This document shows positions 35,732-43,945 of a DNA stretch of 64,000 bases, piece by piece; position 1 is the first letter of the stretch; each line of letters opens with the position of its first letter. This DNA comes from Antarcticimicrobium sediminis (GTDB lineage: Bacteria > Pseudomonadota > Alphaproteobacteria > Rhodobacterales > Rhodobacteraceae). The translations under genes were made by a program, and so were the position numbers. Under the pieces are notes generated by a model. It did not search any database and was not told where the DNA came from. It saw only the letters and a list, made by a program, of their open reading frames with translations. The stretch lies in assembly GCF_004348975.1 (NCBI RefSeq), contig NZ_SMFP01000002.1, forward strand, positions 310,001 to 374,000, written 5' to 3'.

Positions 35732-36220
35732 TCAGATCAGCCCGGTTTCCGACAGCAGACCGCGGCGCTTGGCCTCGTAATAATAACCGCGGGCGTACCA
35801 GCTCACCGCCTTGTCATAGCTGCCGTCCGAGACCATCCAAGCGCCACGCAGGTATTTGACCGCGTATTTCAGGTTGGTGTCGGCATCCAGAAGCCCTTTG
35901 GCGGGTCCAGAAAAGCCCATGCCGCGCGCGGTCTTGGGGTGGATCTGCATCAACCCGTAATAGGGGCCATTGCGGGCCTCGGGGCGGTGGGTGCTTTCGC
36001 GGATCACGACACGCTGCACCAGCGCGCGCGGAACCTGATAATGGTCGGCCCATGTGTTGATTCGACGGCGCAGCGCCGGTGTTTCATTGGGATAGAGCGG
36101 TGGCTCTTTGGGCGCGTTTCGGCTGGATTTATGGACGCGCTGCCCGCAGGCAGAGGCGATCAGCGGTGCGGACAAAAGGAACAGGACACTGCGGCGTGTC
36201 ATCTGGGCTTGGGTCGTCAT
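35732..36220 (-). CDS. Small lytic transglycosylase (SLT-domain), likely lipoprotein
   Basis: This 162-residue protein has an N-terminal signal sequence with a twin-arginine pair and a hydrophobic core ending in ASAC, a weak lipobox. The SLT domain shows the catalytic Glu in VVIRESTHRPEARNG, then YYGLMQIHPKTARGMGF and LKYAVKYLRGAWMVS. It cleaves peptidoglycan glycan strands to make anhydro-muropeptides. The start at 36220 is chosen; an in-frame ATG at 36202 is also possible. It follows the rplI terminator and probably has its own promoter. Confidence 0.88.
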   Translation of the reverse strand: MTTQAQMTRRSVLFLLSAPLIASACGQRVHKSSRNAPKEPPLYPNETPALRRRINTWADHYQVPRALVQRVVIRESTHRPEARNGPYYGLMQIHPKTARGMGFSGPAKGLLDADTNLKYAVKYLRGAWMVSDGSYDKAVSWYARGYYYEAKRRGLLSETGLI

Positions 36221-36329
36221 CGGGCACCTGCTGCTTGAACTGGGGCACTCTATTCCATGCAGGGGCGGACAAGAAAGCCCCCGGCCCGGGGTCGGTCGGG
36301 AATGGGCAGCTGTTTGCCGGTCGGCCACG

Positions 36330-36359
36330 AAAAAGGGCCGCGCATTGCCGCGCGGCCCT
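36330..36359 (-). terminator. Intrinsic terminator of the rpsF-rpsR-rplI operon
   Basis: A perfect 10-bp stem, AGGGCCGCGC (36334-36343) with GCGCGGCCCT (36350-36359), has a run of A on the plus strand at 36330-36334, giving TTTTT after the hairpin on the minus strand. Confidence 0.9.
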
Positions 36360-36381
36360 GATCTGTTCAAAGCGATCCGGT

Positions 36382-37005
36382 TCAGGAAGCGCTTTCGTCC
36401 TCGTCCGAGGCGGCCTGAGGGGCGGGCGCCCCTTCGTCGTCTTCCGACGCGGCACTGCCGATATCATCGAACAGCTCGGAGATCTCGAATTCAGCCTGCG
36501 CCTCTTCTTCGGCGGCCAGTTCCTGAATCGATTTGCCCGACGCCTGAAGCTCGGCCTCTTCGGGCGAGCGGGCGATGTTCAGTTCGACGGTGACCACAAC
36601 CTCGGGGTGCAGGTGCACCTCGACTTCGTGCAGGCCCAGCGTCTTGATCGGCAGGCGGATGATCACCTGTTTGCGATCAAGCGTGAAGCCTTCCTCGGTC
36701 GCCACGTCGGACGCGTCGCGGGTCGTGACCGACCCGTAGAGGTTGCCACCATCAGACGCCTGACGAATCAGGACGAACTGTTGGCCACCAAGTTTGTCGG
36801 CCAGAGCTTCGGCCTCTTTCTTGGTTTCGAGGTTGCGCGCTTCGAGCTGGGCTTTCTGCGCTTCGAAAGACTCGATATTCGCTTTCGAGGCGGTCAGAGC
36901 CTTGCCCTGCAGCAGCAGGAAATTACGGGCGTAGCCGGACTTGACGTCGACGACGTCGCCCATCTGACCCAGCTTGGCCACACGTTCCAGAAGGATAACT
37001 TGCAT
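36382..37005 (-). CDS. rplI: 50S ribosomal protein L9
   Basis: The 207-residue L9 binds 23S rRNA and restrains mRNA slippage. The N-terminal domain is canonical ([36 protein letters not shown]), followed by the long helix and the C-terminal domain ([19 protein letters not shown]). About 55 residues of acidic Ala/Glu-rich tail extend beyond the usual 150, as in other Rhodobacterales. It is the last gene of rpsF-rpsR-rplI. Confidence 0.97.
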   Translation of the reverse strand: MQVILLERVAKLGQMGDVVDVKSGYARNFLLLQGKALTASKANIESFEAQKAQLEARNLETKKEAEALADKLGGQQFVLIRQASDGGNLYGSVTTRDASDVATEEGFTLDRKQVIIRLPIKTLGLHEVEVHLHPEVVVTVELNIARSPEEAELQASGKSIQELAAEEEAQAEFEISELFDDIGSAASEDDEGAPAPQAASDEDESAS

Positions 37006-37017
37006 CTGCTTATCTCC

Positions 37018-37245
37018 TTACTTCACGGCGTAGGGCAGCAAGGCGAGGAAGCGGGCGCGTTTGATGGCACGGGCCAGTTCACGCTGCTTCTTCGCCGAGA
37101 CGGCGGTGATACGCGAGGGCACGATCTTGCCGCGTTCGCTGATATAGCGTTGCAGCAGACGGGTGTCCTTGTAGTCGATCTTGGGTGCATTGTCGCCCGA
37201 GAAGGGGCAGACCTTGCGGCGGCGGAAAAACGGTTTTGCAGCCAT
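37018..37245 (-). CDS. rpsR: 30S ribosomal protein S18
   Basis: The 75-residue S18 has the conserved [37 protein letters not shown] and [22 protein letters not shown] segments. It forms a heterodimer with S6 on the 30S platform. It lies between rpsF and rplI with short gaps (28 and 12 nt). Confidence 0.98.
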   Translation of the reverse strand: MAAKPFFRRRKVCPFSGDNAPKIDYKDTRLLQRYISERGKIVPSRITAVSAKKQRELARAIKRARFLALLPYAVK

Positions 37246-37273
37246 GTCTTAGCGTCCTTTCTTCTGGCGATTA

Positions 37274-37627
37274 TCAGCGGCGTTCGCGACGGGTGTCGCG
37301 TTCGTCACGCTTCTGCATCTGGATTGAGGGGCCTTCGACATGGGCACCGACCTTGATGGTCAGGACGCGCATCACGTCGTCATGCAAACGCATCAGGCGT
37401 TCCATTTCCTGCACGGCGGTGGCCGGTGCATCGGTCCGCAGGAACGCGTAGTGGCCCTTGCGGTTCTTGTTGATCTTATAGGCCATCGTCTTGACGCCCC
37501 AATACTCGCTATCCACGAGATTGCCGCCGTTGTCGGCGAGGACGGTGCCGAAATGTTCGACGAGGCTTTCGGCCTGCGCGTTGGAAAGATCCTGACGCGC
37601 GATCATGACATGCTCATAGAGGGGCAT
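37274..37627 (-). CDS. rpsF: 30S ribosomal protein S6
   Basis: The 117-residue S6 begins MPLYEHVMIARQDLSNAQ and contains YWGVKTMAYKINKNRKGHYAFL. The start at 37627 is preceded by AGGAG. S6 pairs with S18 and may regulate its own operon through the leader. A longer upstream frame is spurious. Confidence 0.98.
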   Translation of the reverse strand: MPLYEHVMIARQDLSNAQAESLVEHFGTVLADNGGNLVDSEYWGVKTMAYKINKNRKGHYAFLRTDAPATAVQEMERLMRLHDDVMRVLTIKVGAHVEGPSIQMQKRDERDTRRERR

Positions 37628-37661
37628 GTAGTCTCCTGTTTCTATCAAGGCGCATTTCATA

Positions 37662-37691
37662 GGTGGGGCCATTTCCCTTCGCGGCCCCGCC
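37662..37691 (-). promoter_or_regulatory. Stem-loop in the rpsF leader, possible S6:S18 autoregulatory element
   Basis: On the minus strand GGCGGGGCC and GGCCCCACC pair (one internal mismatch) around a 12-nt purine-rich loop, 35-64 nt before the rpsF start. S6:S18-binding leaders occur at this location in many bacteria. The match to that motif was not tested, so this is a positional inference. Confidence 0.35.
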
Positions 37692-37900
37692 ACGAGAGAC
37701 TGCGCGGTTCGGATAAAGATGCGAAGGATGGCCCCATATACACGCCTGAGCCCTGCGGACAAGCCCGCATCGGCGTAACCTTGCCGCAAAGGGGGCTGCC
37801 CGGCGAATTTCACGCAGCCGCCGCAATGCTGACGCAATTCGGACCCGGAATGGACGTTGGGGATGATGCGCGGACAATGCGCCAGAAAGATGCTGCTATT

Positions 37901-38419
37901 ATGTCAAAGATGGATTTCGCGGGGCTTGGGCCCGTTGCGCCAGTTGCCTATCGTGGGGATAGCGCCCCGGTTCGGATCGCGTTTGGACCGCGGTATCCGG
38001 TCGCGCGGACGGTGTTTCGTGCATCGGGGGTCTTTCTGATCCTCGTGGCTTCGGCGATGTGGTTCCTGCCGGGCAGCCAGTCGGATGCCGATCTGGTGAT
38101 CATGAAGCTTGGCACATCCCTGTTCTTTCTGTTTTGCGGTCTGGCGCTGGTGATGATTCACCATTCTGACAACCTGCCAGAGGTCTGTTTCGATCCGATC
38201 CGGCGCGAGTTGCGGGTGTTGGTCCGGGCGGTCGACGGCCAGCCACATATTGTGTTGCGCCGGGGTTATGACAGTCTGGGCCGGGTGCGATTCCACAAAA
38301 ACCGGGTCGAACTGTACGATTTCGACGGTCGGCTGCTTTTGGGTCTGAAGGTGGCGGACCCGATCCGACGCGCTGCGCTGCGTTCGCAACTGCGCCAACT
38401 GGCGTCAATCTGCAACTGA
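37901..38419 (+). CDS. Hypothetical membrane protein
   Basis: This 172-residue protein has two adjacent hydrophobic helices (about residues 38-55, VFRASGVFLILVASAMWFLP, and 66-85, KLGTSLFFLFCGLALVMI) followed by a soluble domain of about 85 residues that looks beta-rich (DNLPEVCFDPIRRELRVLVRA). I do not recognise the family by name; similar two-helix proteins are widespread in Rhodobacterales. The ATG at 37901 has only a weak AGAAAGA site. It is divergent from rpsF. Confidence 0.7.
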   Translation: MSKMDFAGLGPVAPVAYRGDSAPVRIAFGPRYPVARTVFRASGVFLILVASAMWFLPGSQSDADLVIMKLGTSLFFLFCGLALVMIHHSDNLPEVCFDPIRRELRVLVRAVDGQPHIVLRRGYDSLGRVRFHKNRVELYDFDGRLLLGLKVADPIRRAALRSQLRQLASICN

Positions 38420-38579
38420 TCCGGGCGACAAGAGCGCGCGGATCACCGGTGAATTGCCCTTGAACGAGGGCAAAGCCGGTTGGGCTGCGCGCGGATCTGA
38501 ATTCAGGCAAGTGATCCTCCGATGGAGGGCAGGCCTTTGCTCCGACTCTGCCCTGGCATCAACTTGAAACTCTCGGATT

Positions 38580-38608
38580 TTGACACGGGCATGTTCATTC
38601 CTTATGTC
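38580..38608 (+). promoter_or_regulatory. Sigma-70-like promoter upstream of fabD
   Basis: A perfect -35 TTGACA (38580-38585) is followed 17 bp later by TATGTC (38603-38608), a moderate -10. Transcription would start near 38615, before the 15-codon ORF and the terminator. Confidence 0.6.
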
Positions 38609-38682
38609 GGGAGTCAGGTTACCTAGAGATGTCGATCAAGGCGACGAAAGCCGCGGAAGACAAAGGGTGTTTTTAACCAGTT

Positions 38683-38718
38683 GCCGCCGGGGCCTTTTGG
38701 GCACCGGCGGCTTTTTTG
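38683..38718 (+). terminator. Strong terminator hairpin between promoter and fabD
   Basis: GCCGCCGG (38683-38690) pairs perfectly with CCGGCGGC (38704-38711), with GCC/GGC pairing inside, followed by TTTTTT (38712-38717). It would stop most transcripts from the promoter at 38580. Confidence 0.85.
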
Positions 38719-38847
38719 TGCCCGGATCTTTCGGGCCAGGGTTTTTGTGTCCGGGTCTTCGGGCCGGGGCGCGCACAGCCCCGGCGCGCCATTGCACAGA
38801 ACGGCACGGCGGTCTATTCCGGGCACAAAGACAAGCAGGAGGACGGC

Positions 38848-39783
38848 ATGAGCCGGGCATTCGTATTCCCCGGGCAGGGGGCGCAGACCATCGGAATGGG
38901 CCAGGCCCTGGCCGAGAGCTATCCGGCCGCAAAAGCGGTGTTCGACGAGGTCGATGCGGCACTGGGCGAAAAGCTGAGCGCGTTGATCTGGGACGGCGAT
39001 ATCGCGACCTTGACCCTGACGCAGAACGCGCAACCGGCGCTGATGGCGACATCGCTTGCCGCCATGCGCGCGCTGGAGATCGAGGGGGTTGGCATTGATG
39101 CCGCGTCTTTTGTGGCGGGGCATTCGCTGGGCGAATACTCGGCGCTGTGTGCTGCTGGCGCGATCAGCCTGTCGGACACCGCCAAGCTGCTGCGCACGCG
39201 GGGGCTGGCGATGCAATCGGCGGTGCCGGTGGGTGAAGGCGCTATGGCCGCGATCCTCGGGCTGGATCTGGAGGCGGTGCGTGCCGTGGCCGAAGAGGCC
39301 GCCCAGGGCGAGGTCTGTCAGGCCGCCAACGACAACGACCCCACGCAGGTGGTGGTTTCCGGCACCAAGGCGGCGGTGGAACGCGCCGCCGAGATCGCCA
39401 AGCAAAAGGGCGCCAAGCGCGCCATCATGCTGCCGGTCAGCGCGCCGTTCCACTGTGCGCTGATGCAGCCCGCCGCCGATGTGATGGCCGAGGCGCTGGC
39501 CGGGGTCGAGATCACGGCCCCCACCGTGCCGCTGATCGCCAATGTGCGCGCCGACGCGGTGAGCGATCCCGACACCATCCGTCAGCTTTTGGTGGAGCAG
39601 GTCACCGGGTCGGTCCGCTGGCGCGAGAGCGTGCAGTACATGGCAGCTCATGGCGTCACCGAGACCTGGGAGATCGGCGCGGGCAAGGCCTTGTCCGGGA
39701 TGATCCGCAAGATTGATCGCTCGATTGCCGGCCGCGCTGTGGGCACGCCTGACGACGTGAAGGCGGCTGCGCAAAGCATGTGA
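38848..39783 (+). CDS. fabD: Malonyl-CoA:ACP transacylase
   Basis: This 311-residue FabD transfers malonyl from CoA to ACP for fatty acid synthesis. Motifs are FVFPGQGAQTIGMG at the N-terminus, QPALMATSLAA, the nucleophile elbow GHSLGEYSAL (catalytic Ser), and LPVSAPFHCALM (catalytic His). An AGGAGGAC site gives the start at 38848; the longer frame upstream is non-coding. It begins the fabD-fabG-acpP-fabF series. Confidence 0.97.
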   Translation: MSRAFVFPGQGAQTIGMGQALAESYPAAKAVFDEVDAALGEKLSALIWDGDIATLTLTQNAQPALMATSLAAMRALEIEGVGIDAASFVAGHSLGEYSALCAAGAISLSDTAKLLRTRGLAMQSAVPVGEGAMAAILGLDLEAVRAVAEEAAQGEVCQAANDNDPTQVVVSGTKAAVERAAEIAKQKGAKRAIMLPVSAPFHCALMQPAADVMAEALAGVEITAPTVPLIANVRADAVSDPDTIRQLLVEQVTGSVRWRESVQYMAAHGVTETWEIGAGKALSGMIRKIDRSIAGRAVGTPDDVKAAAQSM

Positions 39784-39837
39784 ATTGAGGCCGGGCCCCT
39801 GTTGGGGAGGTCCGCGCAAGCAGAAGGGAACAGGATG

Positions 39838-40575
39838 ATGTTCGATTTGACGGGGAAGACAGCGCTGATCACCGGCGCATCGGGCGGGATCGGCGGCGCG
39901 ATCGCGCGGGCGCTGCACGCACAGGGCGCAACCGTGGGCCTGTCGGGCACGCGAACAGAACCGCTGGAGGCGTTGGCCGCAGAGCTGGGCGAGCGCGCCC
40001 ATGTGCTGCCCTGCAACCTGAGCGATAAAGCGGCGGTCGAGGCGCTGCCGAAACAGGCGGCCGAGGCCATGGGGAGCGTGGACATCCTGGTCAACAACGC
40101 CGGGATTACCCGCGACAATTTGTTCATGCGGATGTCTGATGATGAATGGCAGTCGGTGTTGGACGTGAATCTTACCGCCACCTTCAAACTGTGCAAAGGG
40201 GTGCTGCGCGGCATGATGAAGGCGCGCTGGGGCCGGATCGTGAATATCAGTTCGGTCGTGGGGGCCACCGGCAACCCGGGGCAGGGCAACTATGCCGCTT
40301 CCAAAGCCGGGGTGGTCGGCATGTCGAAATCGCTGGCCTATGAGGTGGCGAGCCGGGGAATCACCGTCAACGCGGTGGCACCGGGTTTCATCGCCACGGC
40401 GATGACCGACAAGCTGAGCGAGGACCAAAAGGCCAAGATCAATGCCCAGATCCCGGCGGGTCGCATGGGGGACCCGGCAGAGATCGCCGCAGCGGTTTCC
40501 TATCTTGCCAGCCCTGAGGCCGCCTATGTCACGGGCACGACTTTGCATGTGAACGGCGGCATGGCGATGCTGTAA
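39838..40575 (+). CDS. fabG: 3-oxoacyl-ACP reductase
   Basis: This 245-residue short-chain dehydrogenase reduces 3-oxoacyl-ACP with NADPH. It shows ITGASGGIGGAIA (nucleotide binding), VNNAGITRDN, the catalytic Ser in NISSVVG, the YAASKAG Tyr-Lys pair and the C-terminal GTTLHVNGGMAM. Two tandem ATGs (39835, 39838) follow AAGGGAACAGG; the second matches related FabG starts. A small hairpin follows the stop. Confidence 0.96.
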   Translation: MFDLTGKTALITGASGGIGGAIARALHAQGATVGLSGTRTEPLEALAAELGERAHVLPCNLSDKAAVEALPKQAAEAMGSVDILVNNAGITRDNLFMRMSDDEWQSVLDVNLTATFKLCKGVLRGMMKARWGRIVNISSVVGATGNPGQGNYAASKAGVVGMSKSLAYEVASRGITVNAVAPGFIATAMTDKLSEDQKAKINAQIPAGRMGDPAEIAAAVSYLASPEAAYVTGTTLHVNGGMAML

Positions 40576-40579
40576 GCGG

Positions 40580-40601
40580 GCTTTCGTTGCGTAGCGAAAG
40601 C
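40580..40601 (+). terminator. Hairpin after fabG, overlapping the acpP promoter region
   Basis: GCTTTCG (40580-40586) and CGAAAGC (40595-40601) form a perfect 7-bp stem with an 8-nt loop. Only a short T-run follows (CGTTTG), so termination would be partial. Confidence 0.45.
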
Positions 40602-40603
40602 GT

Positions 40604-40631
40604 TTGCCATCGCGCCGGACTGTGCTATAGG
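40604..40631 (+). promoter_or_regulatory. Sigma-70-like promoter of acpP
   Basis: TTGCCA (40604-40609) and TATAGG (40626-40631) are spaced by 16 bp, about 150 bp upstream of acpP. Together with terminators on both sides it makes acpP largely a separate unit, as expected for a very abundant protein. The transcript would have a GC-rich leader of about 150 nt. Confidence 0.65.
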
Positions 40632-40787
40632 CGGCGCACATTTGGGGGGCAGCGGTCGCGTGCGGCCAAGCCCTGCCTGACCCGGGCAACCGGGACCGAA
40701 CCGCCCGGACCGGGCAAATCCAAGCTACCCCGAGCGGGCAGGGGCGTAATCTGGGGCCAATGGCCCCGAACGGAATGAGGAAGAGAC

Positions 40788-41021
40788 ATGAGCGACGTCG
40801 CAGATCGCGTGAAAAAGATCGTTGTGGAGCACCTGGGTGTTGAAGAAGACAAGGTGACCGAAAGCGCCTCCTTCATCGACGATCTGGGCGCAGACAGCCT
40901 GGACACAGTCGAACTGGTCATGGCCTTCGAAGAAGAATTCGGCATCGAGATTCCCGATGACGCAGCCGAGACCATCCAGACTTTTGGCGACGCGGTGAAG
41001 TTCATCAGCCAAGCTTCCTGA
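40788..41021 (+). CDS. acpP: Acyl carrier protein
   Basis: This 77-residue acidic ACP has the phosphopantetheine attachment Ser in [20 protein letters not shown]. It carries acyl intermediates for FabD/FabG/FabF and also supplies acyl chains to the LuxI-like synthase. An AATGAGGAAGAGAC leader contains the ribosome binding site. A terminator follows. Confidence 0.98.
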   Translation: MSDVADRVKKIVVEHLGVEEDKVTESASFIDDLGADSLDTVELVMAFEEEFGIEIPDDAAETIQTFGDAVKFISQAS

Positions 41022-41050
41022 TCCCTTTTCGGATCACCGAGATTTGAGCG

Positions 41051-41082
41051 GCGCTGCCCCCTATGGGGCGGCGCTGTTTTTC
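41051..41082 (+). terminator. Intrinsic terminator after acpP
   Basis: GCGCTGCCCC (41051-41060) pairs with GGGGCGGCGC (41065-41074) with one G-T wobble, and TGTTTTTC follows. Confidence 0.88.
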
Positions 41083-41289
41083 GTTTGCGTCCCCGGTTCG
41101 GGACGACGCGCGTTTTCGCGTCGCCGACGTTGCAAACCCTGCGCATTTCGGTGCAATATTGGTGCGTTGCGGGGCAAACTGGGCGGTCTGTGAAGGGCGC
41201 GCAGGTGATGACGGTGCCGTTTCTCTTGCCCCCATCCCCCGGGGCGGGGTATGAGCGGTTCTCAAACGAATGAGGCAAGAGGGCTGTTC

Positions 41290-42555
41290 ATGCGCAGAGT
41301 CGTTGTAACCGGACTGGGATTGGTGACTCCTTTGGCTTGCGGGGTCGAGGAAACCTGGACACGACTGCTGAAAGGCCAGTCTGGCGCTGGTACGATCTCG
41401 CGGTTCGATCCGATCGCCAGCGGGGTCACCACGACCTATGCCTGCGAAGTGCCGCTGGGCGATGGCAGCGATGGCACCTTCAACCCAGATGACTGGATGG
41501 TGCCAAAGGAACGGCGCAAGGTCGATGATTTTATCCTGTTCGGCGTCGCAGCCGCAGATATGGCGGTGCGCGATTCGGGCTGGATGCCGGAAGACGAGGA
41601 AAGCCGGGCGCGAACCGGTGTGATGATCGGGTCGGGAATCGGGGGGCTGAATTCGATCGCCGATACCGCCATCCTGATCAAGGAGCGCGGCCCGCGCCGT
41701 GTTTCGCCGTTTTTCATTCCCGGTGCGCTGATCAACCTGATCTCGGGTCAGGTCAGCATCCGGTTTGGGTTCAAGGGGCCGAACCACGCGGTGGTGACGG
41801 CCTGTTCAACCGGCGCGCATGCCATCGGTGATGCCAGCCGTCTGATCAAATATGGCGACGCGGATGTGATGGTTGCCGGCGGGGCCGAGGCCGCGATCAG
41901 CGAAATCGGGATTGCCGGGTTCAATGCCTGCAAGGCGCTGAGCACGAAATACGGCAACGATCCGCAATCCGCTAGCCGCCCCTATGACAAGGGGCGCGAC
42001 GGGTTCGTCATGGGCGAGGGCTCGGGCGTGGTCGTGCTGGAGGAATACGAACACGCCAAGGCGCGCGGTGCCAAGATCTATGCCGAGATTCTGGGCTATG
42101 GCATGTCGGGCGATGCCTATCACATCACCGCGCCGGCAGAAGACGGCGCCGGGGCCGAACGGTCGATGTGGGCGGCGCTGAAACATGCGGGTCTTGAGCC
42201 GGGCGATGTGGATTATATCAACGCGCATGGCACCTCGACCATGGCCGACACGATCGAACTGGGCGCGGTTGAGCGGCTGATGGGCGATGCGGCGGGCAAG
42301 GTGACGATGTCGTCGACCAAGTCGATGACCGGGCATCTGCTGGGCGCCGCTGGCGCGATTGAGGCGGTGTTCTCGATCCTGGCGATCCGCGATCAGGTGG
42401 CACCACCGACCATCAATCTGGACGATCCGGCGGTCGATACGCCGGTGGATCTGGCCGCGAACGAGAAGCGTGAGCGCGTGGTTAACGTGGCCCTGTCCAA
42501 CAGCTTTGGATTTGGTGGCACCAATGCGAGCGTGCTGTTCGGAAAGCTTGGCTAA
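41290..42555 (+). CDS. fabF: 3-oxoacyl-ACP synthase II
   Basis: This 421-residue condensing enzyme elongates acyl-ACP with malonyl-ACP. The catalytic triad is visible as Cys in VVTACSTGAHA, His in NAHGTSTMADT and His in KSMTGHLLGAAGA; GFGGTNASV closes the C-terminus. The ATG at 41290 begins MRRVVVTGLG, the family norm; a longer in-frame ATG at 41251 is less likely. The stop overlaps the mltG start (TAATG). Confidence 0.97.
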   Translation: MRRVVVTGLGLVTPLACGVEETWTRLLKGQSGAGTISRFDPIASGVTTTYACEVPLGDGSDGTFNPDDWMVPKERRKVDDFILFGVAAADMAVRDSGWMPEDEESRARTGVMIGSGIGGLNSIADTAILIKERGPRRVSPFFIPGALINLISGQVSIRFGFKGPNHAVVTACSTGAHAIGDASRLIKYGDADVMVAGGAEAAISEIGIAGFNACKALSTKYGNDPQSASRPYDKGRDGFVMGEGSGVVVLEEYEHAKARGAKIYAEILGYGMSGDAYHITAPAEDGAGAERSMWAALKHAGLEPGDVDYINAHGTSTMADTIELGAVERLMGDAAGKVTMSSTKSMTGHLLGAAGAIEAVFSILAIRDQVAPPTINLDDPAVDTPVDLAANEKRERVVNVALSNSFGFGGTNASVLFGKLG

Positions 42556-43715
42556 TGTGGCGGAGCCTTGCCTCTAACATGCTGACAATCCTTGCGATTG
42601 TCCTGTTTCTTGTGGCCGGCGTGATCCTTTGGGGACAACGGCAGTACAGCAGTGAGGGGCCGCTTGATGCGGCGATCTGCCTGCAGGTGGAACGCGGCAG
42701 CACGATGACGCGGGTGAGCCGGGAGCTGGAGGATCAGGGCGCGATCTCCAGCGGCGCGATCTTTCGGATCGGATCAAACTACGACGACAAGACGGCACAG
42801 TTGAAGGCGGGCAGCTTTCTGCTGCGCGAACATGCCTCGATGGAGGAGATCGTCGATCAGATCACCCGTGGCGGGGCCAGCACCTGTGGCACCGAGATCG
42901 TCTATCGGGTTGGCGTGACCCGGACGCAGGTCGCGGTGCGGGAGCTGGACCCGGCGACGCGCGGTTTTGTCGAGCGGGCCGATTTCGATCTGAAATCCGG
43001 GGAGTTTCCCGAGGTTTTTGTACAGAAGCGCGCCTTGGCCGATACGAGGTTCCGCATCGCGGTGGCCGAAGGGGTGACAAGCTGGCAGGTGGTCGACGCG
43101 CTGAAGTCGATCGAGGTTCTGAGCGGCGAGGTCGGCACGCGCCCGGCCGAGGGCATGTTGGCCCCGCACAGCTATGAGGTGACGCGCGGCATGGAGCGCG
43201 CCGCCCTTGTGGCCGAGATGGCAGCGTTGCAGCAACAGCGGATTGCACAGGCCTGGGACATGCGGCAAGAGGGGCTGCCCTTTGACACGCCCGAAGAGAT
43301 GCTGATCCTGGCCTCGATCATCGAGAAAGAGACCGGGGTGCCGGACGAGCGCGGCCAAGTGGCCAGCGTGTTCATCAACCGTCTGGAGCGCGGCATGCGG
43401 TTGCAGACCGACCCGACGGTGATTTATGGCGTCACCAAGGGCGAGGGCGTTCTGGGCCGGGGCCTGCGGCAAAGCGAATTGCGCCGTGTAACCCCTTGGA
43501 ACACCTATGTGATCGAAGGGCTGCCGCCGACGCCGATCGCCAATCCGGGGCTTGCCAGTCTGGAAGCGGCTGTCGCACCGGAAAAGACCGATTATGTGTT
43601 CTTTGTGGCTGATGGCAGCGGTGGACATGCCTTTGCCGCGACGCTGGAAGAGCATAACCGCAATGTCGCCAAATGGCGCAAACTCGAGGCGGAGCGGCAG
43701 ACTGGCGGCGATTGA
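42555..43715 (+). CDS. mltG: Endolytic murein transglycosylase MltG
   Basis: This 386-residue YceG-family enzyme has one N-terminal transmembrane helix (about residues 8-27) and a periplasmic domain. The catalytic Glu is in ILASIIEKETGVPDERGQVASVFINRL, followed by LQTDPTVIYG, TPWNTYVIEGLPPTPIANPG and the C-terminal FVADGSGGHAFAATLEEHN. It cuts nascent peptidoglycan strands and sets their length. Coupled to fabF by TAATG. It borders the gene transfer agent cluster. Confidence 0.96.
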   Translation: MWRSLASNMLTILAIVLFLVAGVILWGQRQYSSEGPLDAAICLQVERGSTMTRVSRELEDQGAISSGAIFRIGSNYDDKTAQLKAGSFLLREHASMEEIVDQITRGGASTCGTEIVYRVGVTRTQVAVRELDPATRGFVERADFDLKSGEFPEVFVQKRALADTRFRIAVAEGVTSWQVVDALKSIEVLSGEVGTRPAEGMLAPHSYEVTRGMERAALVAEMAALQQQRIAQAWDMRQEGLPFDTPEEMLILASIIEKETGVPDERGQVASVFINRLERGMRLQTDPTVIYGVTKGEGVLGRGLRQSELRRVTPWNTYVIEGLPPTPIANPGLASLEAAVAPEKTDYVFFVADGSGGHAFAATLEEHNRNVAKWRKLEAERQTGGD

Positions 43716-43770
43716 TCCGACGATTGATCCGGTGCGGGATCTTCAGGCTGAAATCAAGAATTTGTTAAGG

Positions 43771-43795
43771 GGACCGTGCGCTTGGCGTGCGGTCC
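43771..43795. terminator. Hairpin after mltG without T-tract
   Basis: An 11-bp stem (43771-43781 with 43785-43795, GGACCG outermost, two G-T wobbles) with a TTG loop lies 55 bp after mltG and just upstream of the GTA promoter. Without a T-run it could act as a 3'-end stabiliser or a regulatory dyad. Confidence 0.4.
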
Positions 43796-43809
43796 TCATG
43801 CGTTTCAGC

Positions 43810-43838
43810 TTGACATAGCGCACGGTTTCCCGTATAGG
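43810..43838 (+). promoter_or_regulatory. Near-consensus promoter upstream of the GTA cluster
   Basis: TTGACA (43810-43815), a 17-bp spacer and TATAGG (43833-43838) make one of the best sigma-70 matches in the window. The start site would fall near 43845. It is the only recognisable promoter between mltG and GTA gene g1. Confidence 0.72.
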
Positions 43839-43864
43839 TTGTGCCATGCTGGAAGAACTGAACG

Positions 43865-43899
43865 AACGGCCGCGGGGGCACCCCGTTGGCCGTTTTTTC
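43865..43899 (+). terminator. Terminator hairpin between the GTA promoter and g1
   Basis: AACGGCC (43865-43871) pairs with GGCCGTT (43888-43894); GGGG/CCCC pair inside, and the stem runs into TTTTTT (43893-43898). It sits about 20-50 nt after the predicted transcription start and about 50 nt before g1, so it could attenuate GTA expression or end read-through from mltG. Confidence 0.85.
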
Positions 43900-43945
43900 G
43901 TTCTCTCGTGCGGAGATCACGCACGGACGAGGTCAAAGAGCAGAC

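Larger units (their letters stand above)
38420..38847 (+). other. Non-coding region upstream of fabD with a promoter, mini-ORF and terminator
   Basis: These 428 bp contain a sigma-70-like promoter (38580-38608), a 15-codon ORF at 38629-38676, a strong terminator (38683-38717) and two further imperfect hairpin repeats before fabD. The arrangement suggests either a short RNA of about 100 nt or an attenuated leader for fabDG. The part left of 38560 shows no recognisable element. Confidence 0.55.

Noticed and set aside
38623-40689. 688-codon minus-strand open frame across fabD and fabG
   Set aside because: Composition is Arg/His-rich as expected for antisense of GC-rich genes; fabD and fabG motifs are intact on the plus strand.
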